This document shows positions 1-14,000 of a DNA stretch of 64,000 nucleotides, piece by piece. The notes below the pieces were generated by a model. That model was not told where the DNA came from and made no database searches. It saw only the letters and a program-made list of their open reading frames with translations. The stretch's first letter is position 1; the number at the start of each line of letters is the position of its first letter. The stretch is from Lates calcarifer (Eukaryota; Chordata; Actinopteri; Centropomidae). The position numbers and the translations under genes were made by a program. The DNA lies in NCBI RefSeq assembly GCF_001640805.2, contig NC_066836.1:2441626-2505625 (forward strand), written 5' to 3'.

Positions 1-1991
1 AGGATGCCTGGTGACCATCCTCCACCAGCGGTAACCCACCGACTAAAAATAACCTCCTTGGCCCGCTGTTGCATTTTTCACCGGTGGGGTTGGCCCTCGG
101 GGTTATTTCGGAACAACGGAGTAGCATTATGGTTGTAAATCACCTCCTGTGATTGTGCAGGGGTGGAATCAAGGCGTGTGTTTTGGTCCAGGCCTCGTCT
201 AGACGTTATGATTGACTCTGTAGCGGAAATGGCACCAACTGTGACCGGGGTCAGCCGCCTCTGGTTTATGGGCTGTACCGGGTCAAACTGCAGTGCTAAC
301 CTCGTCAGGAGTCATATGATTACCCTCTGCCCTGGATTATATAAATATCAAGACCTGGTCATTTGCAGTACAGTCATTTTGTGCATAACTTATCAGGCTG
401 TAGTGTAGATAAAGTGTTTGTTTAAAGGTGTGGACTTAAACAGCTAAAAATCACAGTGTAGCAGGCCTTTCCTCCATTGATTAATTATCATAATTTACAT
501 TTAAAACCATTAATGAGGGAGGAAACACTCTACTTGTGTGTTAGTCCTTGAGGATGCACACAGTGTTGTGGTGAATGCAAACACAACTGGTTTGTTTACA
601 AGAAAACTGAAAAATGCACCTTTCTGTTGTGTTTGTTTACTTTTTGATTGAACCTTAAACACATAAATGACAGGATTATTATGGATCTAAACAGTCATTT
701 ACTCCTGAATCAGTGACCAACATGGGGTGACATTTACGTCTTAACATAAACATAATTAGTTTTTGGCTCCTGCACACTGCTGCTGACAGTTGTGTTTAGT
801 TTTATGTGCCACTAAAATAAACGCTTTCTGAGCTCTTATCAGGCGTGCGAATTACTGGAAAAGGCAGACACAAGCGACTGTGCTGGCTTTTTCGTAGTAT
901 CGTCACCACGAGAGTTTTGTTTATGGTCTGGTGTTGAAGTGAGGGAGCACAGACTGTGGCTCCTCTTTTCTCCATCACATGGAAACTTAACCTTTCTCCA
1001 AATGGAGGAAGAGGTTTGTTGTGTGTCCTGTGTTCATCCACACAGGTCGCCTGCATATCACACAGTGGCCACAGTTTCTTCATTGTGTGCAATGTTTGAC
1101 TCTCCTTGTAGTTGCTTGTTTTTATGTATTTGTTGTGTTTTGTTTGTTTGTTTCGACTCCTTCTTTTGCCACCTACCTAGCATTTTAGCTGTAGCTTAAT
1201 AGGGTGATTGTGCAGAGGGTTGACCCTCACTCTCATACTCATCACACTCATCGTTATTGTGGGAATTTCTGTTACTGGAATAATCATTTAGATCATTTTA
1301 TCATCCAGTCTTAATGTAATATTTGTTCTACTCTGGTTAAAGTTGTGGATCTCCAAAATATTGCTCTTTCAAACCAATCAAAGGGTTGATTGAAAACCAC
1401 AAAAGTGTAGGATTTTCTCTGACTAATGGAGATGCATTTAATTCCTCAGTAAGTTTAAAAAACAAACAAACTGGAAACTAACCATCAAGATTACACAGTT
1501 TCACACCCAAAACAGGATGTCCTGAAAGTCGACAAAAGTTACTTTTAAATTACTCAAACGCCTTTAATCAGCAAGTGAATTTGCGCTGAAGGGAGTAGTT
1601 TAATGACAGTAAAGCAATCTGTAGCAATTCTGATGATTGATTGTTTCAAAAGCAAAAATAGTGACGATATTCTACCTTTCTTTGTTGTAAACAATATTTT
1701 TGGTGCTTGTCAGATAAAAGAAGACTTTTGTGGACGTCACATCAAGCCAAACAAAAATATTTGTTTTACAGACACAGTTGTTAAATCATAAAAATAATCT
1801 GCATATTACTTTTTATTGAATGCATCATTTCAGCCTGGAGTGGCTGGAAACACTAAAGTTAAATGTTCAGTTCAGTCGGTCGAACAGGTTTCAAGTCGAC
1901 CGGTCAGTGAAGTTTATCACACAACAGCTGTTTTGATAGCTGAGTAGAATTGATGGAGAGTTGTGTTTAGCTCCATTCATCACAACAGCAT

Positions 1992-2010
1992 CACACACAC
2001 ACACACACAC
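1992..2010. repeat. CA microsatellite
   Basis: 19-base uninterrupted alternating CA run. Confidence 0.95.
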
Positions 2011-2410
2011 ATGCTGTGTATGGGAATCAGTATGTGGATCAAAGGTCACCAGCTTTACAGCCATGCCATTCTTTTTCTGCTTTGTATGCAAACACAGCGA
2101 GGGTCTGTGTCAGGGACAGGCGGCCGATTGTTGGGGAGGATTATCACTGCTCACAGCAGGACAGGAAAGAAGGTGCTTCCAGTGATGGTCCGACTCACCG
2201 GCATCCTCCTCCTCCTCCTCCCATTTTTTCCTCCGTTAATGTGTAACATGTAGCAGAGGCGGTTAACCAATAGGAACGCCGGAGCTGAAACAGCAGCCTC
2301 GAGGAAAGAAATAATGATGGTGAAAAGCTGATTCACACCAGCGCAGCAACATGTGTCGCCCATTGATAGAACATTTAAAAAAAAGAAAATGTTTCCATCA
2401 TGATAGAGAA

Positions 2411-2699
2411 TAGGGCTGCAGCTAATGATCACTTTCATCATCGATTAATCTGTTGATTATCGTATCGATTATTTGTTTGTCTATAAAATGTCAGAAAATG
2501 GTGAATTTTCCATCCCAGCTTGTCCAAGGTGACGTCCTCGAATGTTTTATTTTGTCTCAACAACTGTCCAAACTTCAAAAGTATTTACTTTAATACATAA
2601 AACAGAGAAAAGAGGCTGAAAGTAGCTTTTTTTTAGCATTAAAAATAACATTGATGATTAGTGATTGATCAGCTGATTGACTACTTGTTGCAGCTCTGA
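2411..2699 (+). mobile_element. hAT-like MITE
   Basis: It starts TAGGGCTGCAGCTAATGATC and ends TTGCAGCTCTGA, an inverted match to its start. Inside are the family-typical tgattaatctgttgattat and taaaatgtcagaaaatggtg segments. This is one of the most common non-autonomous DNA transposons in teleosts. Confidence 0.8.
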
Positions 2700-3026
2700 C
2701 AGAAACCTGGAGGTTGATTCTCAGTTGTATAAATTAACTGATGGACTAAACGTAAATGAAACTGAGGCTACAGCATCACAGTTGCTATGGTTACGTCTGG
2801 TGTCTGCACAGTTCCGGAATTTTCGAGCCCCTAAGATGAAAGAGTTTTGAAAACACTGCTGTCCCTCGTTTTAGTTTGAAAACTCCAGAGCTGTTTTAGT
2901 CCGGATGGACAGAAACAGAGACTTCTCACTTATTTTGTCTGACTGACGGTTTAACAAGAACAAATATTAATTAATTAATAACATAAAAGATCAAATCAAA
3001 ATCAAAATCAGCAGTTTTTATAAGTG

Positions 3027-3145
3027 AGAAGCTGCAACCAGTGATTTCTTCAGGTGTTTTTGCTTAAAAAGTTACATTAACAATCAATTAACTTAAACTA
3101 GTTGTGATTATTTTTCTGATCAGTCAGTAAGTCATTGCAGCTCTA
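3027..3145. mobile_element. Diverged hAT-like MITE fragment
   Basis: It runs from gaagctgcaacc to cattgcagctcta, with gattattttctgatcagtc inside, which matches the ends of the element at 2411-2699. The interior is mostly deleted. Confidence 0.5.
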
Positions 3146-3177
3146 TTCCTTACAGTGCTGATGGACATTTGTCATAG

Positions 3178-3577
3178 AGAACTGCAGGAATGAGTCTTAA
3201 AACCTGGAAGTTAGCATGTTAGCATCCCTGGTTCCCTCATCCCAGAGTCAGTGTGTTTCTGGTTAAATGTCTGAAATAAGGTCTGTGGTTTTAACACAAG
3301 CTCAAGACATTTTCAGGTTTTATTCTCCGACATAAAATGGGTCAGTAAATCCCCCACTCCTGATGTTTGAAGCTTTTACGTGTCTTAAAAAAGGCGGTTG
3401 CTAACGAGTGTCTAAATGAGACTACAGAGGTTGTCGGGGACGTTAACATGAAAACCCATCTACTCACCAGTCCACCTTTACAGCCTCGTTGTGTTTCTAC
3501 TCACGCTCTTTCAAACTCTCACTAACTTTCTAAGAAGAAAGGCTTTTGTAGAAGAGCTCAGAGCTAAATCAAGTGAA
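3178..3577. mobile_element. TIR-family repeat, copy 1
   Basis: About 400 bp nearly identical to 48165-48568 and, reverse-complemented, to 40278-39955. It begins gcaggaatgagtcttaaaacc, the inverted-repeat end seen at both ends of the 39.8-kb copy. It has no coding capacity. Confidence 0.75.
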
Positions 3578-4514
3578 TTGTGAATTAATTGGTTGAACAG
3601 AAAGTAGACCTCAGAAAGAAAAACAGGTCGAACTCAGATTCAAAAAAGCTGAATTTGTTTGGCTAACACTCAAACTTTTACTGTTTATTGTGTCTGTCTT
3701 TTCAACATTGCTCATTAACATTTTCTCCTTATTTTTATTTTCACTTGGTGTTACCTGGTGTACCATGCTCTGAGCTCACGTGACTTTACAAGAAGCTCAT
3801 TTACTGTAAACCAGTGAACAATATCCTCAGGCAACAGGAAGCACAACAGATTTTTGACACATTAAGTCATGTAGAAAATAATTACACAATAACACTCAGA
3901 TGTTTTTAAATGAACATTGGTAAAAACAAAAACACAAGCTCTGTGTTTCTCGTTGGAATTTGATATCTAACTCAGTGTCAGTTATTTTGTTCAGCTGTGT
4001 TGTGTGATTTGAGGCTGTTTGTTTGGTTGTTCCCATCGTGGGTTTTAAACTCTGTTAAACCTGTCTGACCAAATGTACGAGTCTGTCTAGAGATCCATCC
4101 TTTAAACTCGTGTCCCTTCTCTCTCGCTGTAGTTTGGCACGTTGAATCAGACCCGTGTGTTGGCGAGAGCTGATTGTTTTTCCCCACATTTTTGTCATCG
4201 CATCAGTTTGAGATGTCGTCTTATTCAGTTTTATATCTGTGTTTTGGCAAGAACTGCAACATTAATTTAGACGGTTCAACCAAATATATTTATCACCTCT
4301 TTCAGAAGCTTAAATGTGCAAAAAGATAGAGATTTTATAACTTTATTTACACATCATGCAGTGACAAACTTTTACACTGTATAATTTTATAGTATTGACA
4401 CAAATAGACTGTATTAATGTCTTATTTCTTACATTTTTCCACTTTATGTGCATTTAGAAATAGCGAAACAACACAAAATAGTTAGTAGTTAATAGTTAGT
4501 TTGCATGGTGCAGC

Positions 4515-4600
4515 CAGTCCTTTACTTAAATAAAAATTCTATAAAAATACTTTGTTACAAGTAAAAGTCCTGCATTAAAAACTATAAGGAGGTTGTGTAA
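4515..4600. repeat. Interspersed repeat fragment (TACTTTGTTACAAGTAAAAG type)
   Basis: The segment actttgttacaagtaaaagt followed by cctgcatt is typical of an abundant teleost repeat. Its other end, agtggtggaagaagtattca, occurs at 40965 and, reversed, near 42100. Confidence 0.5.
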
Positions 4601-4917
4601 GTGGAGTAAGGATAGTTTAAAAAGAGCTAAATTAACCAGAGGGTTAAAAACAAATCAGCAGGTTTTAAATTAAATATCTGCAGCTACACTGTATGTTATT
4701 CTAAAAAAACTGGCACTGAAACAAGCCACATTTATATTTTAAAACAATATTTTTACTCAACCTGTACTTTCCAGGCTTTTATAAGGTAACTATCGTACAC
4801 TGCCCCCTCTCTCTCCACCTTACACGTGTTAGAACTGATCTTATGCCACGGTTTTAATGTGATAAACAACCGTTCTTCTTGAGTCCTAACTTGTTTGTCC
4901 CCTCTGACCCCCCGTAG

Positions 4918-4970
4918 CTTACTTGGTGACGCAGAGACTTCTCCCTGAGGAGCCAAGAAGCAGACGGCTC
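4918..4970 (+). other. larp4b: LARP4B 5'UTR part of first coding exon
   Basis: A pyrimidine/C-rich tract ends in ccccgtag at 4917, and the sequence after it leads straight to the MTSDQD start codon. This reads as an acceptor, so at least one non-coding exon lies further 5'. No CpG island or clear promoter was seen in 1-4917, so the first exon may be outside the window. Confidence 0.7.
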
Positions 4971-5051
4971 ATGACTTCTGACCAGGACACGAAAGTTGTA
5001 GCTGAACCACAGGTGCAGCAAGTGCAAGAGGCAAAAGAGAACTCTCATTTG
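4971..5051 (+). CDS. larp4b: LARP4B coding exon 1 (residues 1-27)
   Basis: The start ATG at 4971 opens [14 protein letters not shown], which closely matches the human LARP4B N-terminus. The exon ends in phase 0 at TTG before the donor gtgagt at 5052. It is acidic and glutamine-rich with no known domain. Confidence 0.93.
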
Positions 5052-8000
5052 GTGAGTTTTACATAAGACTGACACATTTTTCAGTTTTCCTGCTTTTATT
5101 TTCTCCCCTTAACGTCCACACAGCTTCATGTATTAAACTTAAGATCCTGCCTTTTTTGTACATTAACACTCTTCTATCTCTGAAACAGTCAAATGATATG
5201 GCCGCACATAAGAATAAGATTATAGTGAATTATTCCCTCTGTTGTTGGCAGCACAAACGTCTTTTTCATGTCACAGACAAATTAATAAATTTGCAAATGA
5301 TTGCACAGCCACTACTGTCATATTAAATTAATGCTGCAACAGCTTTGATTCTTTTTTATTTTCTTAATTAGTCTCGATTAATTGTCTGACAACATTATGA
5401 GAGGATTCCTACAGAGATGGAGCTTTTTATTAAAGAGGAAGATCCTTTTTTGCTTAACCAGACAGTATATCTACTACCAGACTCCATTGATAAAAACAGG
5501 AATTACTGAGCAGAACACAGGAGCTGCTGGAATACCACCGCTGAAGTACCACAAAATAACAAACTAACTAACAGATCGAGGCAGCAACTCCCGTATGCTG
5601 CTCTGTAAAATTACTATTTTTCTCAGTGGAGTCTGGTAGTGATATATTGTGATGTTTCCGGTTAAAGAAAAGGGATCCTACTCTTTAATAATAAGGTCTA
5701 TCTCTGTAGGAATCCTCTCCATAATGTGGGTAGAGCTTGTATACACACATATAACATAACAGTGGATTACCTGCAGACTGAATTGAGTAGTTTAACTTGT
5801 AGCTGGAGATTATACTGTTGACTGTGCTCAAGCTTCAGCAGATGTTCAGTGGTCAGTATTTTGAAGCCTAGAAGTTTACATGCAAATGTAAGCAAACTCT
5901 GCAGTAACTTAAGCAGACCTGTGCCAGCTTTTCTCTCGTTGTCAACAGTAGTTGTCAGCTTGTAGTAACAGTAAGTACTAGAAGTATATTAGTGGGTTTG
6001 TTGAAAGTTTTGTCAGTTAAAGACCACAGTGGAAATAAGCATTCAGCTTTATTGTGTTTTAATCATCTGGGTGTTTGAGGTCTCATATTTACCCTTTCTT
6101 TTCAAACTGTGTATGAATTTTGAGAATGAAACTCACCCGGCTCTTATTGTGTTTTTGTTTTGCATGTTACATCTGCTGCTCAGAGTGGAACATAAGAGAA
6201 AGTTTCAGTTCCCTCATCACCGGGCATTTAATAGTGATGTGTATCTTGTTAAAGCAGATGTTAACATGGCTGTAATACGTTTGAATTTAAAGCAAAATAA
6301 CATTTATTTTACTTGTGAGCTTGATTTTTATAGAAGTCTTCACCTTAAGTCATAGACGGCATCAGCCTGCTTTTGACTGGAGTTGATTTCCCACACTGAT
6401 TATGTTTAATAGAGCAGTAAAAGAAACAGGACACAACTCTTGTAACTAAATAACCATGACCTGTTTTTTAAGAAATTCTGTCTTTTCACGAGCCGGTAGA
6501 GGCCCTATTGATCAGAAGGCGTGACATTTTGTTCCCGGCTGGAGCACGAAACAGAGCGGTATGTCCTGAGAGCAGCAGCAGCAGCAGCAGTTTGGGGTTT
6601 GATTCCCACAATGTCATGATACTGTCTGCTAAACAAACAGATAAACTGAGGCCGTGCCAGAAAGTTTGCTGGGACATGGCACTTAGTTACAGCATGGGTG
6701 TGGATGTTGTTGTTTGAGCTGCTCCTACGTCTTGGTGTCGACTCACTTCCTGTCTTTTTATGCTTCTATCCCTCGTTCAGTTTTCTAGTTGAATTGTGGC
6801 TTGTCTGACAATACAGTCTGATTTTATTTTGAAGCTACAACTGATTTAACTATTTATTAGTATTTTCTCTATAAATTGTTCAAGTTATAAAATGAAATAT
6901 TTAATTTGCAATGATACAAAACAGAGAAAAGGTTCTAACTGTCACATTTGAGAATGAATTGGTTCATCTAACTGGAACTAGGGATTATTTTATTCAATTT
7001 AGAGTGATTTAAAGCCAGACAAAAGCAGCAAATCCTCACATTTGCGAAGCTTTAACCATCAAATGTTTGGAAATATTGCTTGATTAATCATTTAGAGCAG
7101 TCTCTGTAAAATAACCACGAACACACTAACTGATTAATCTGATTGTTGCAGCTCTAAAGGAGCAAATTGTACAGAAATTTGAAGAGACTCTTTCATCCTG
7201 TAGCGACCGGTAAAGTTTAGTCGAGGTTAAAGCTGTTTTGGTTTCACACGTACCTGCCACTTTAAGAAAAATTCAAAACACATAAATTTCCTCCTCAGAC
7301 GTAGAATTAGCTCCTAACAGAGCAGAGCACCAACACTTTGTCTCCACCTTTATTAGTGTGTTTTCCCCTCTTAATACGAGGGTAGCTGCCAAACTTAATT
7401 GCGGGTTGTCTGTGAAGCTGTGTGTGTGTAGTAAGAGAATGTTTTACATTTTTATAGGTTGTCAGTTGGTTAAGTTTTTTTTTCTGTCAGGAGGACGGCC
7501 GGACATTAAAACATTTCCAGCCAACTACTTGATTACTGTTTCAGGTTACGTCACTGCCACTTTTTATAACATTACAACTACAACCATTAACCAGATGAAG
7601 GATTTTAATCATCGGGCATCTGGATCTTAAGTTATCAGAGGAACAAGCTGAGCTAACAGCTCCTCCTGACGTCCTGTGTCTGCACAAGCCACAGAGAAAT
7701 AATGATTTTTAGTTTTACCTGTTTCGATCACCTGGTCTGTTTGTTCTGGAGGAGGAGGAGAAACCTCCTGAACGATGAACAGTGAAGGAATCCTGACCTA
7801 AAAAGCAAAGAAAACAACAGCTGCTGAATACATTATGATTTATTTTCTGTTTTTATTTTGTTTTAATCTGAATTTGTGAAGAAACTAAAGCTTAAAAAAA
7901 AGTAAAAAGTACAATATTTCTGAGGCAGAGACGAAGTATAAGGAAGGAAGTAAAGTGCAAGAACCTAAAGGTTGTACAGAGCTTGAGTAGATGTACTTGC

Positions 8001-11000
8001 TTACTTTCCATGACTGCTCGGGTCTGTAGTGGCTGAGAATGAACGTGCAGCATGTGAAGCATCTTTAACATCAGTCCATCATCTCTGTTTGTGACGGGTG
8101 TGTCTGGAGTTGTAAAAAGGTCACAGCGGGTGTTAATCAGACATTTGTCATAACTAAAGCCCAAGTCAATAGTTTCCATCGTAGTAACAGAGAGGAAACA
8201 TCCAGCAGAGTTGCCGCAACTCATATTTTGGAAACTATTTTTAGGGAGGTTGCATCAGGACCCGTGTTCCCTCCCGAGCCGATAGTTTAGCGCTCTGCCT
8301 GTCATCATCCATCACGCAGAAACAAACAATATCTGGCTGCGGTCATCAGTCATCGCTGTGCTTCGTCCCCAGGAGCTGAGGTGGTGTAAGTGGGTCAGCA
8401 GGAGCAGGTTTTAGAAGAAAACGAGGTGTTTTTTCTGTGTATTGAGTTTGTTCTCCAGCAGCCACATTTCTAATATAGTTCAGAGTTGTTTCGGCGACGT
8501 TTTACGAGCGTGCCGACTCCATGTTCGCAGCTCTTTTAGATGCTTTGTGGCTGCACTTGAATGAGACACCCCTCTGTGCCTCTTAACTTCTTCTGTCATC
8601 ACTCTGCAGCACAACTCTGTGGCAGTGACCGCTAGTCAACACAGTATCTTATTTGTGAGCCGTGATCATATTTCACTCAAGTAAAACAGCAGAAACAGAG
8701 GAATATGTAAATAAAAACAACTGTATGGTGAATTCAGCTGCATTAAAACACAGCAGCATCGTCTGTTTTTCCTTCTCCCTCTCTCTCCGTCTCTCAGAAA
8801 TTAGAAACAAGAAGAACTAGTTTAGTTGAGTACGTGTTAAGTGTGTTAATTTTAAGTCAATCCCAGCCACCTACAGCCAGCCCATAGCTAACTCGTCAAG
8901 GCATTGCGTTTCATTTGTAGGTTCAGAGTTCTGCGTTTTTACTGGCAGCTGAATTATCCTCAGAGGTTTCCTCCTCTCCAAAACAAATAGGCCTGATAAT
9001 TAAGACACTTAATAAAGTAGTTTCATGTTAGAATTCAGTGTTTTTTCTGGTGCTCTTTGGCTGTTAGCTGAGCTGCCGCTAATGTTAGCTCAGCTTGTTT
9101 TTAGCCTAGGATTCCTTCAGCGTTCATCGTTCAGGAGGTTTTTTTTTTTTTACTGGCAGGTGAATTATCCACAGAGGCGTCCTCTTCTCCAAAACAAACA
9201 CACCAAGTGATTAAAATCAGTAAAAACTTATGGCACTTTTGGGCAGAGAGAGCAGCTGTGTGCTCAACTTTCTCCCTCTGATTACTGGAGATCCAGACAT
9301 TGGATGACAAAAATCCTTCATCCAGTTTGAGATTATAGTTAAAACTTATAAAAAGCGACAGTGACGTGACTTCAAACTGTGAAAAAGTAGTCGGCTGAAA
9401 ATTTTTGTCCCACTGTTGCTTATGGAAAGTTACTTTTTTACTAATGAAAACATTATTATGAATATTTCTGCCGATAGATTCCCCTAAATCCTACATACTC
9501 CTCCTTTAATTAACTGACAACCAACCGGCCAATCTGGACGACAGCCGCTGTGTATTTGAGAAGATATTTACTGTTTATTGAAAACCTTTGAGCATACAAA
9601 CAAAAATAAAAAAAGTTTTTCAAATTGTAAATTCTGACATATGAAGTGATGGCATTTCTGGGAAGAGAATATTCTTCCCTGTAAATACAGGAAGTAAAAA
9701 ACAAACGCGAGTTCGAGAGTTCAATGTATGCTGCTAGAAGGCAGCAGTATTGATGCTGTGTGTTTTCCTGCCTGTGTGGGTAATGCTGCGTTATATCCCC
9801 ACAGACCAGACTCCACAATTTCATTTTCAAGTCTGGTATAAGCTTTATGAATTCTCCCAGTGGTGCTACTGAGCCCTGCAGGTTTTGATTGATGGTACCA
9901 CATGTGACACTTCTGCGAAGACTTGCCGGGGCTAAATGTGGTCACCAGGGTGTGGGGTATTGCACCAGCCTCTGGCCAAATACCGCTGAATTCTGGCTGC
10001 GAAGCGTAAACTCGCCCTCCTACCTAACCAGCTTTCCTTCAGAGTTCTCTTTTGTTGAAGGTGGGTGGTGAGTTGTAGTAGCTGTCTGAGCTAAATTAAA
10101 AACATAAGTTTCTCATTCCTCCCCCAGCTGTGTGTCATGCTGGTGTTTCTACCACTGCTCTGGCGTGGTGTCTGGGTGGCTGGTGGCGTCACAGGGCTCT
10201 CGGTTTGGATTGAAAATCTGGTTTACTTTTGCAGTATTTGGCAGCAGTGCTGCAGCTTGAAGAGGGCAGCGTTCAGCCTCCAGATCACTCCCCGTTTTGG
10301 TCTCCGTTATGTGATTTAGTGCAGCCTCCAAATGTCTTAAATCATTCTTCTTTGGATCAGAGATCACGCTTCTTCATCTTGGAAACTTTCTTTCTTTAGC
10401 AGAGTTTGTAATTCCCTCAGCGTGGTGAAGCATGGCTGCCGCTTCGAACACAAAGGAAACCTGGGGAATTGAGTCGAGAAAAGCGAACCCTACGTCTGTC
10501 ACAAAGCAAATTCGGGGATGTGTCGTCATGTTTCCTCCCCGATGGGTTTCAATCAACCTCTTCAAATAGGAAAGAATGTGGAACTGAGGAAATGGGTAAA
10601 GAAGCGAGCGGATGGCCTTCAGGCGAAGAGAAAGTTATTTTTCCCTGTGAGCTCCAAAATTAGGAAATGGAAAGAGCCCGCTGTCTTTTTCCACTCTCAT
10701 TTACACATGCTCGAGATTGGAAAGAAGATTGGCAGCGAAAAAAGGAAGGGGCAACTCCTCCCCTCCCTCCACCCCCGTCCTTGATGGAGTCCAGTGGGCT
10801 AATGCTTCAGGCTGTAGGTCTCATTACAAGCCGGGATTAGTGGTGGGAAGAGTGGTCAGGGAGCCAAAATATCGCCTCCAGGGTTGAACACAGGATGTCA
10901 GGGCTCTTGAGCAAAGTCGGTTTCCGATTTTAAAAAGTCATAAAATGCACAAGAGGTGTTTGCAGAGGCTGTGCCTCGGCCCAGGTTCTTTAAATGTAAA

Positions 11001-14000
11001 GCTGCTGCCAAGTCTTGAAACCTGTGAAGAGCAGTTACATTTATTCTCTTACAAGCACTTGAGTAATTTTGCAGAATACTTTTACTCTCACTGGAGTAAA
11101 TTTGTGATAAAAATATCTGTACTCTTACATCGTTATATCTGGCTACATGCTTCTCGTTACTTTCATTTATCTCTGAATAAATTCAGCTGAGCTCAGACAG
11201 GCATCATCCAGCCACGAGAGATGATCATTAGCCTACGAGCCAATTACAGCAGCAGCACTGCAGGTGAACAGAGGTGTGGCCCCACCCCCCTCTACGACCC
11301 CCCCCTTCAGTTGACTAGAGTTCAAGAACATGACGGAAGATCAAACCCACCTCAGTAGTAGTAACAGATTGTCGGCTTTCTTTTCCAGGTCCCGCCGGTG
11401 GGATGACATACCGTCTGTCAGAGGGTGTAGCAGGCTCATTGTTAAGGTTTAAATGATCATCATATGAAAGACAACCTAAGGAATCCATACACACCAAGCA
11501 TGTCATGCTAAGTTATCGGCCAGGGGATGAAATAACGCTCCAAATTTCCCTGAAATAAAATAATCCAGGGTGGGACGTCTGCCACTGAAGTTTGCGTTCA
11601 CTCCACCCACCACTGGTTAAGAGGACTTCCAAAATGTGCAAACTAAACCGTGTTGAGACCAGAGGAAGTAAATATGAAACTTTAACCCACATTTAACTGG
11701 AAGAAACTTCACAGTTGTTTTATAACAGTAACTTCTTTTATCTAAATGATCAAAATCTTGTTTCGTCCCAGATCAAACTGGTTCCACAGTAACACGAGCC
11801 ATGTGGCGGCTACCAAACCCTTGTGTTTTCAGCCTCATTCCTTATTCACACACACACACAGACGGAGTGATGCACCATATGCCTCGCACATATGTGTCAG
11901 AAACAGAAAAAAGAAAACAGAAATTGAACATGACCTATTTATAGCCGTGCACGTAAAATCGAATCAGTGATGGACGAGAGGAGGAAAGGAGGACTCGCTC
12001 TGGGATCAGATCCTCCACCTCAGTTTAGGTAAAAAGCATTTGCAGCCATAGAAAGAAACAGAAAACCAGAGGTAACTACAAATACTCTGAAGATATTTGT
12101 AATTGTCTTAAAAAATAGTTGAGCTTCTTCCCTGCCAATGTTGGTTCAGACTGAGGTTCAACAACTTGACATTCTGGACAGTTTTAGCAGCTGTAAGTGC
12201 AAATTCACACCACACATCAGTTTAATAATTTACTGCACAGATTGTGTGAAAGATTTGAGGGGTTGGAAGTCAGACTTGGTGCCTCGGGCGAGGTTTATTA
12301 CTGTGAGAATTAAAAAATATTTTAAATGATTTAAAGTTTTTAGTCTGGTGAAGTGCATCTCAGAAACCCTGAAGATAGGAAATGATACCCGAGACAAAAA
12401 ACCCTCACTAACATCTGGCTTTTGTCTTTGGTACAATCAGCATTCGTTCCCAGGAAAATTGACTCTTCGCCCAGTTTCTAGCCCTATGCTACTGGTCAGA
12501 TGACTCTGTAGTAGTCATGTATTTATTGGCAGCGATGGAAACATTACACCCAGCTAAACATGCTCATTTTCACCCTGTTTACAGCTCGGTGACCGGTCGG
12601 CTCCCCACTATTAGTAATAGCTAGCATCAAGGCAATGAAGGCTGCTGTCTTTGCCATCTCGACCACAAATCCCCCTGTCTCTGTTCAGGCAGCGCTCAAG
12701 AGACTGAAGTCAAATATGTAAAACAAAGACTGTGAGAACTGATTTTGTTGAGTTTTCGACGACAGCCTGTCTATTGGTTGAGTACATTTTTCTACAGAAA
12801 GCTGATGAACAATAAATTATCGCCCAGCTCTGCTTCCAGTCGCCTGAACTTCCACCTCATTTCACTTAATTCGTTCAGCCTCACGTTGCCAAATAAAAAT
12901 CTGCTCAAATGAAGACAAAGGAAGTTTACTGTGTGCTGCTCAGGCCATTTCAGTCAGCACAGAAGCTGCAGTAACTTTGACAACTTAAATTGTGTGTGTG
13001 GATTTGCGTTGACGTTGCCAGTGCTTGCCATCTTTTTTGTGGTCCCGTTGCTTTTTGTCAAGGTTGGTAGGTCAGTAGCTAGCAAGGTAGAGTGAAAGGG
13101 TCCAGCTCGAGCCCAAACTTTGAGTCTGAATAAATCATAAAAAACAGACACTAGGTTTGAATGCTATGTTATATAGAGAAAAACTGAACTGGAAATACTC
13201 CATCACCTTGAACCCGTTGTGCTGGTGTCACATTAACCCAGCTCTGTAGTTATCAGTGACCAGGATGAAGCATTTTACAGTAGCTGTGATGCAGTTGCTC
13301 GGCCCTCATCTGGCCCTCCGTCTCCTCCAGCTCCGTCAGGCAGGCAAGACGAGCCTCAGGCCTGCAGACGGACAGATAAGCCTGAATTCAGCTGTTTTTA
13401 TTTCTCCCCCCTCCTGAAGGACTCCTGCACGTCTGCTGTCTTCTTGTCTTTCTGTCTGCGAGCTCGCCTCACCATCACACAGCAATAAAACCTCAGCGCT
13501 ACGCCGGCTGCCCTCCGGTGACACCAACAATAACTCGTCTCTGTCCGCGGTTCATGATGAATCACATCCTCTCGTCTCCCTCCCCAAAAATACACCCTCA
13601 ATCAGGGAAGCGGCTAACCTTTCCCTCCTCCTCCTCCCCTGTGGAAGGAAAGGGAACATTTTAAAATTCTGAAAGGTCAGGCGGTGCCCACAACGTACAC
13701 ATCCGGTGATGTCAGCCGCAGGTTTCTATGGCAGCCGGCTCGGACAGGAGTGGGAGTTTTACATTAGTGCGAGGCTGGATTATTAGCCCAGACTTGGGGG
13801 TGGGGGGTGTGTGTCTGTCTGGCCAGACACATCCTGGATGATTTCGTAGTGCAGCGTTTGTGAAATACGACCCAGGGACGCCGTCTCTCGCTGGTAAACC
13901 TGCATCAAGTGAGGCTTATCTCTCTTTTTCCTTTCTATCTGTCTATCTATCACTCATTCTTTCTTTTCTTTCAACTTTGCTGCTCCTTGAATGAGAAGCA

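Larger units (their letters stand above)
1..4917. other. Upstream sequence or 5' intron of LARP4B
   Basis: No coding exon was recognised. The stretch holds a CA microsatellite (1992-2010), a CTC run (about 2202-2222), a hAT-like MITE, a TIR-family copy (3178-3577) and shorter repeat fragments listed separately. Remaining sequence is AT-rich and featureless to me. Confidence 0.6.

Noticed and set aside
8610..8654. 45-nt phase-0 open segment between an acceptor-like cactctgcag and a donor-like gtgagc, as a possible missing cassette exon
   Set aside because: Its 15 residues do not convincingly match the mammalian segment. Chance acceptor/donor pairs of this size are frequent in 10 kb.
13925..13955. 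Pyrimidine-rich ctttctatctgtctatctat as a polypyrimidine tract for a hidden exon
   Set aside because: No AG-bounded open segment with a donor follows at usable distance other than the already listed candidate exon.
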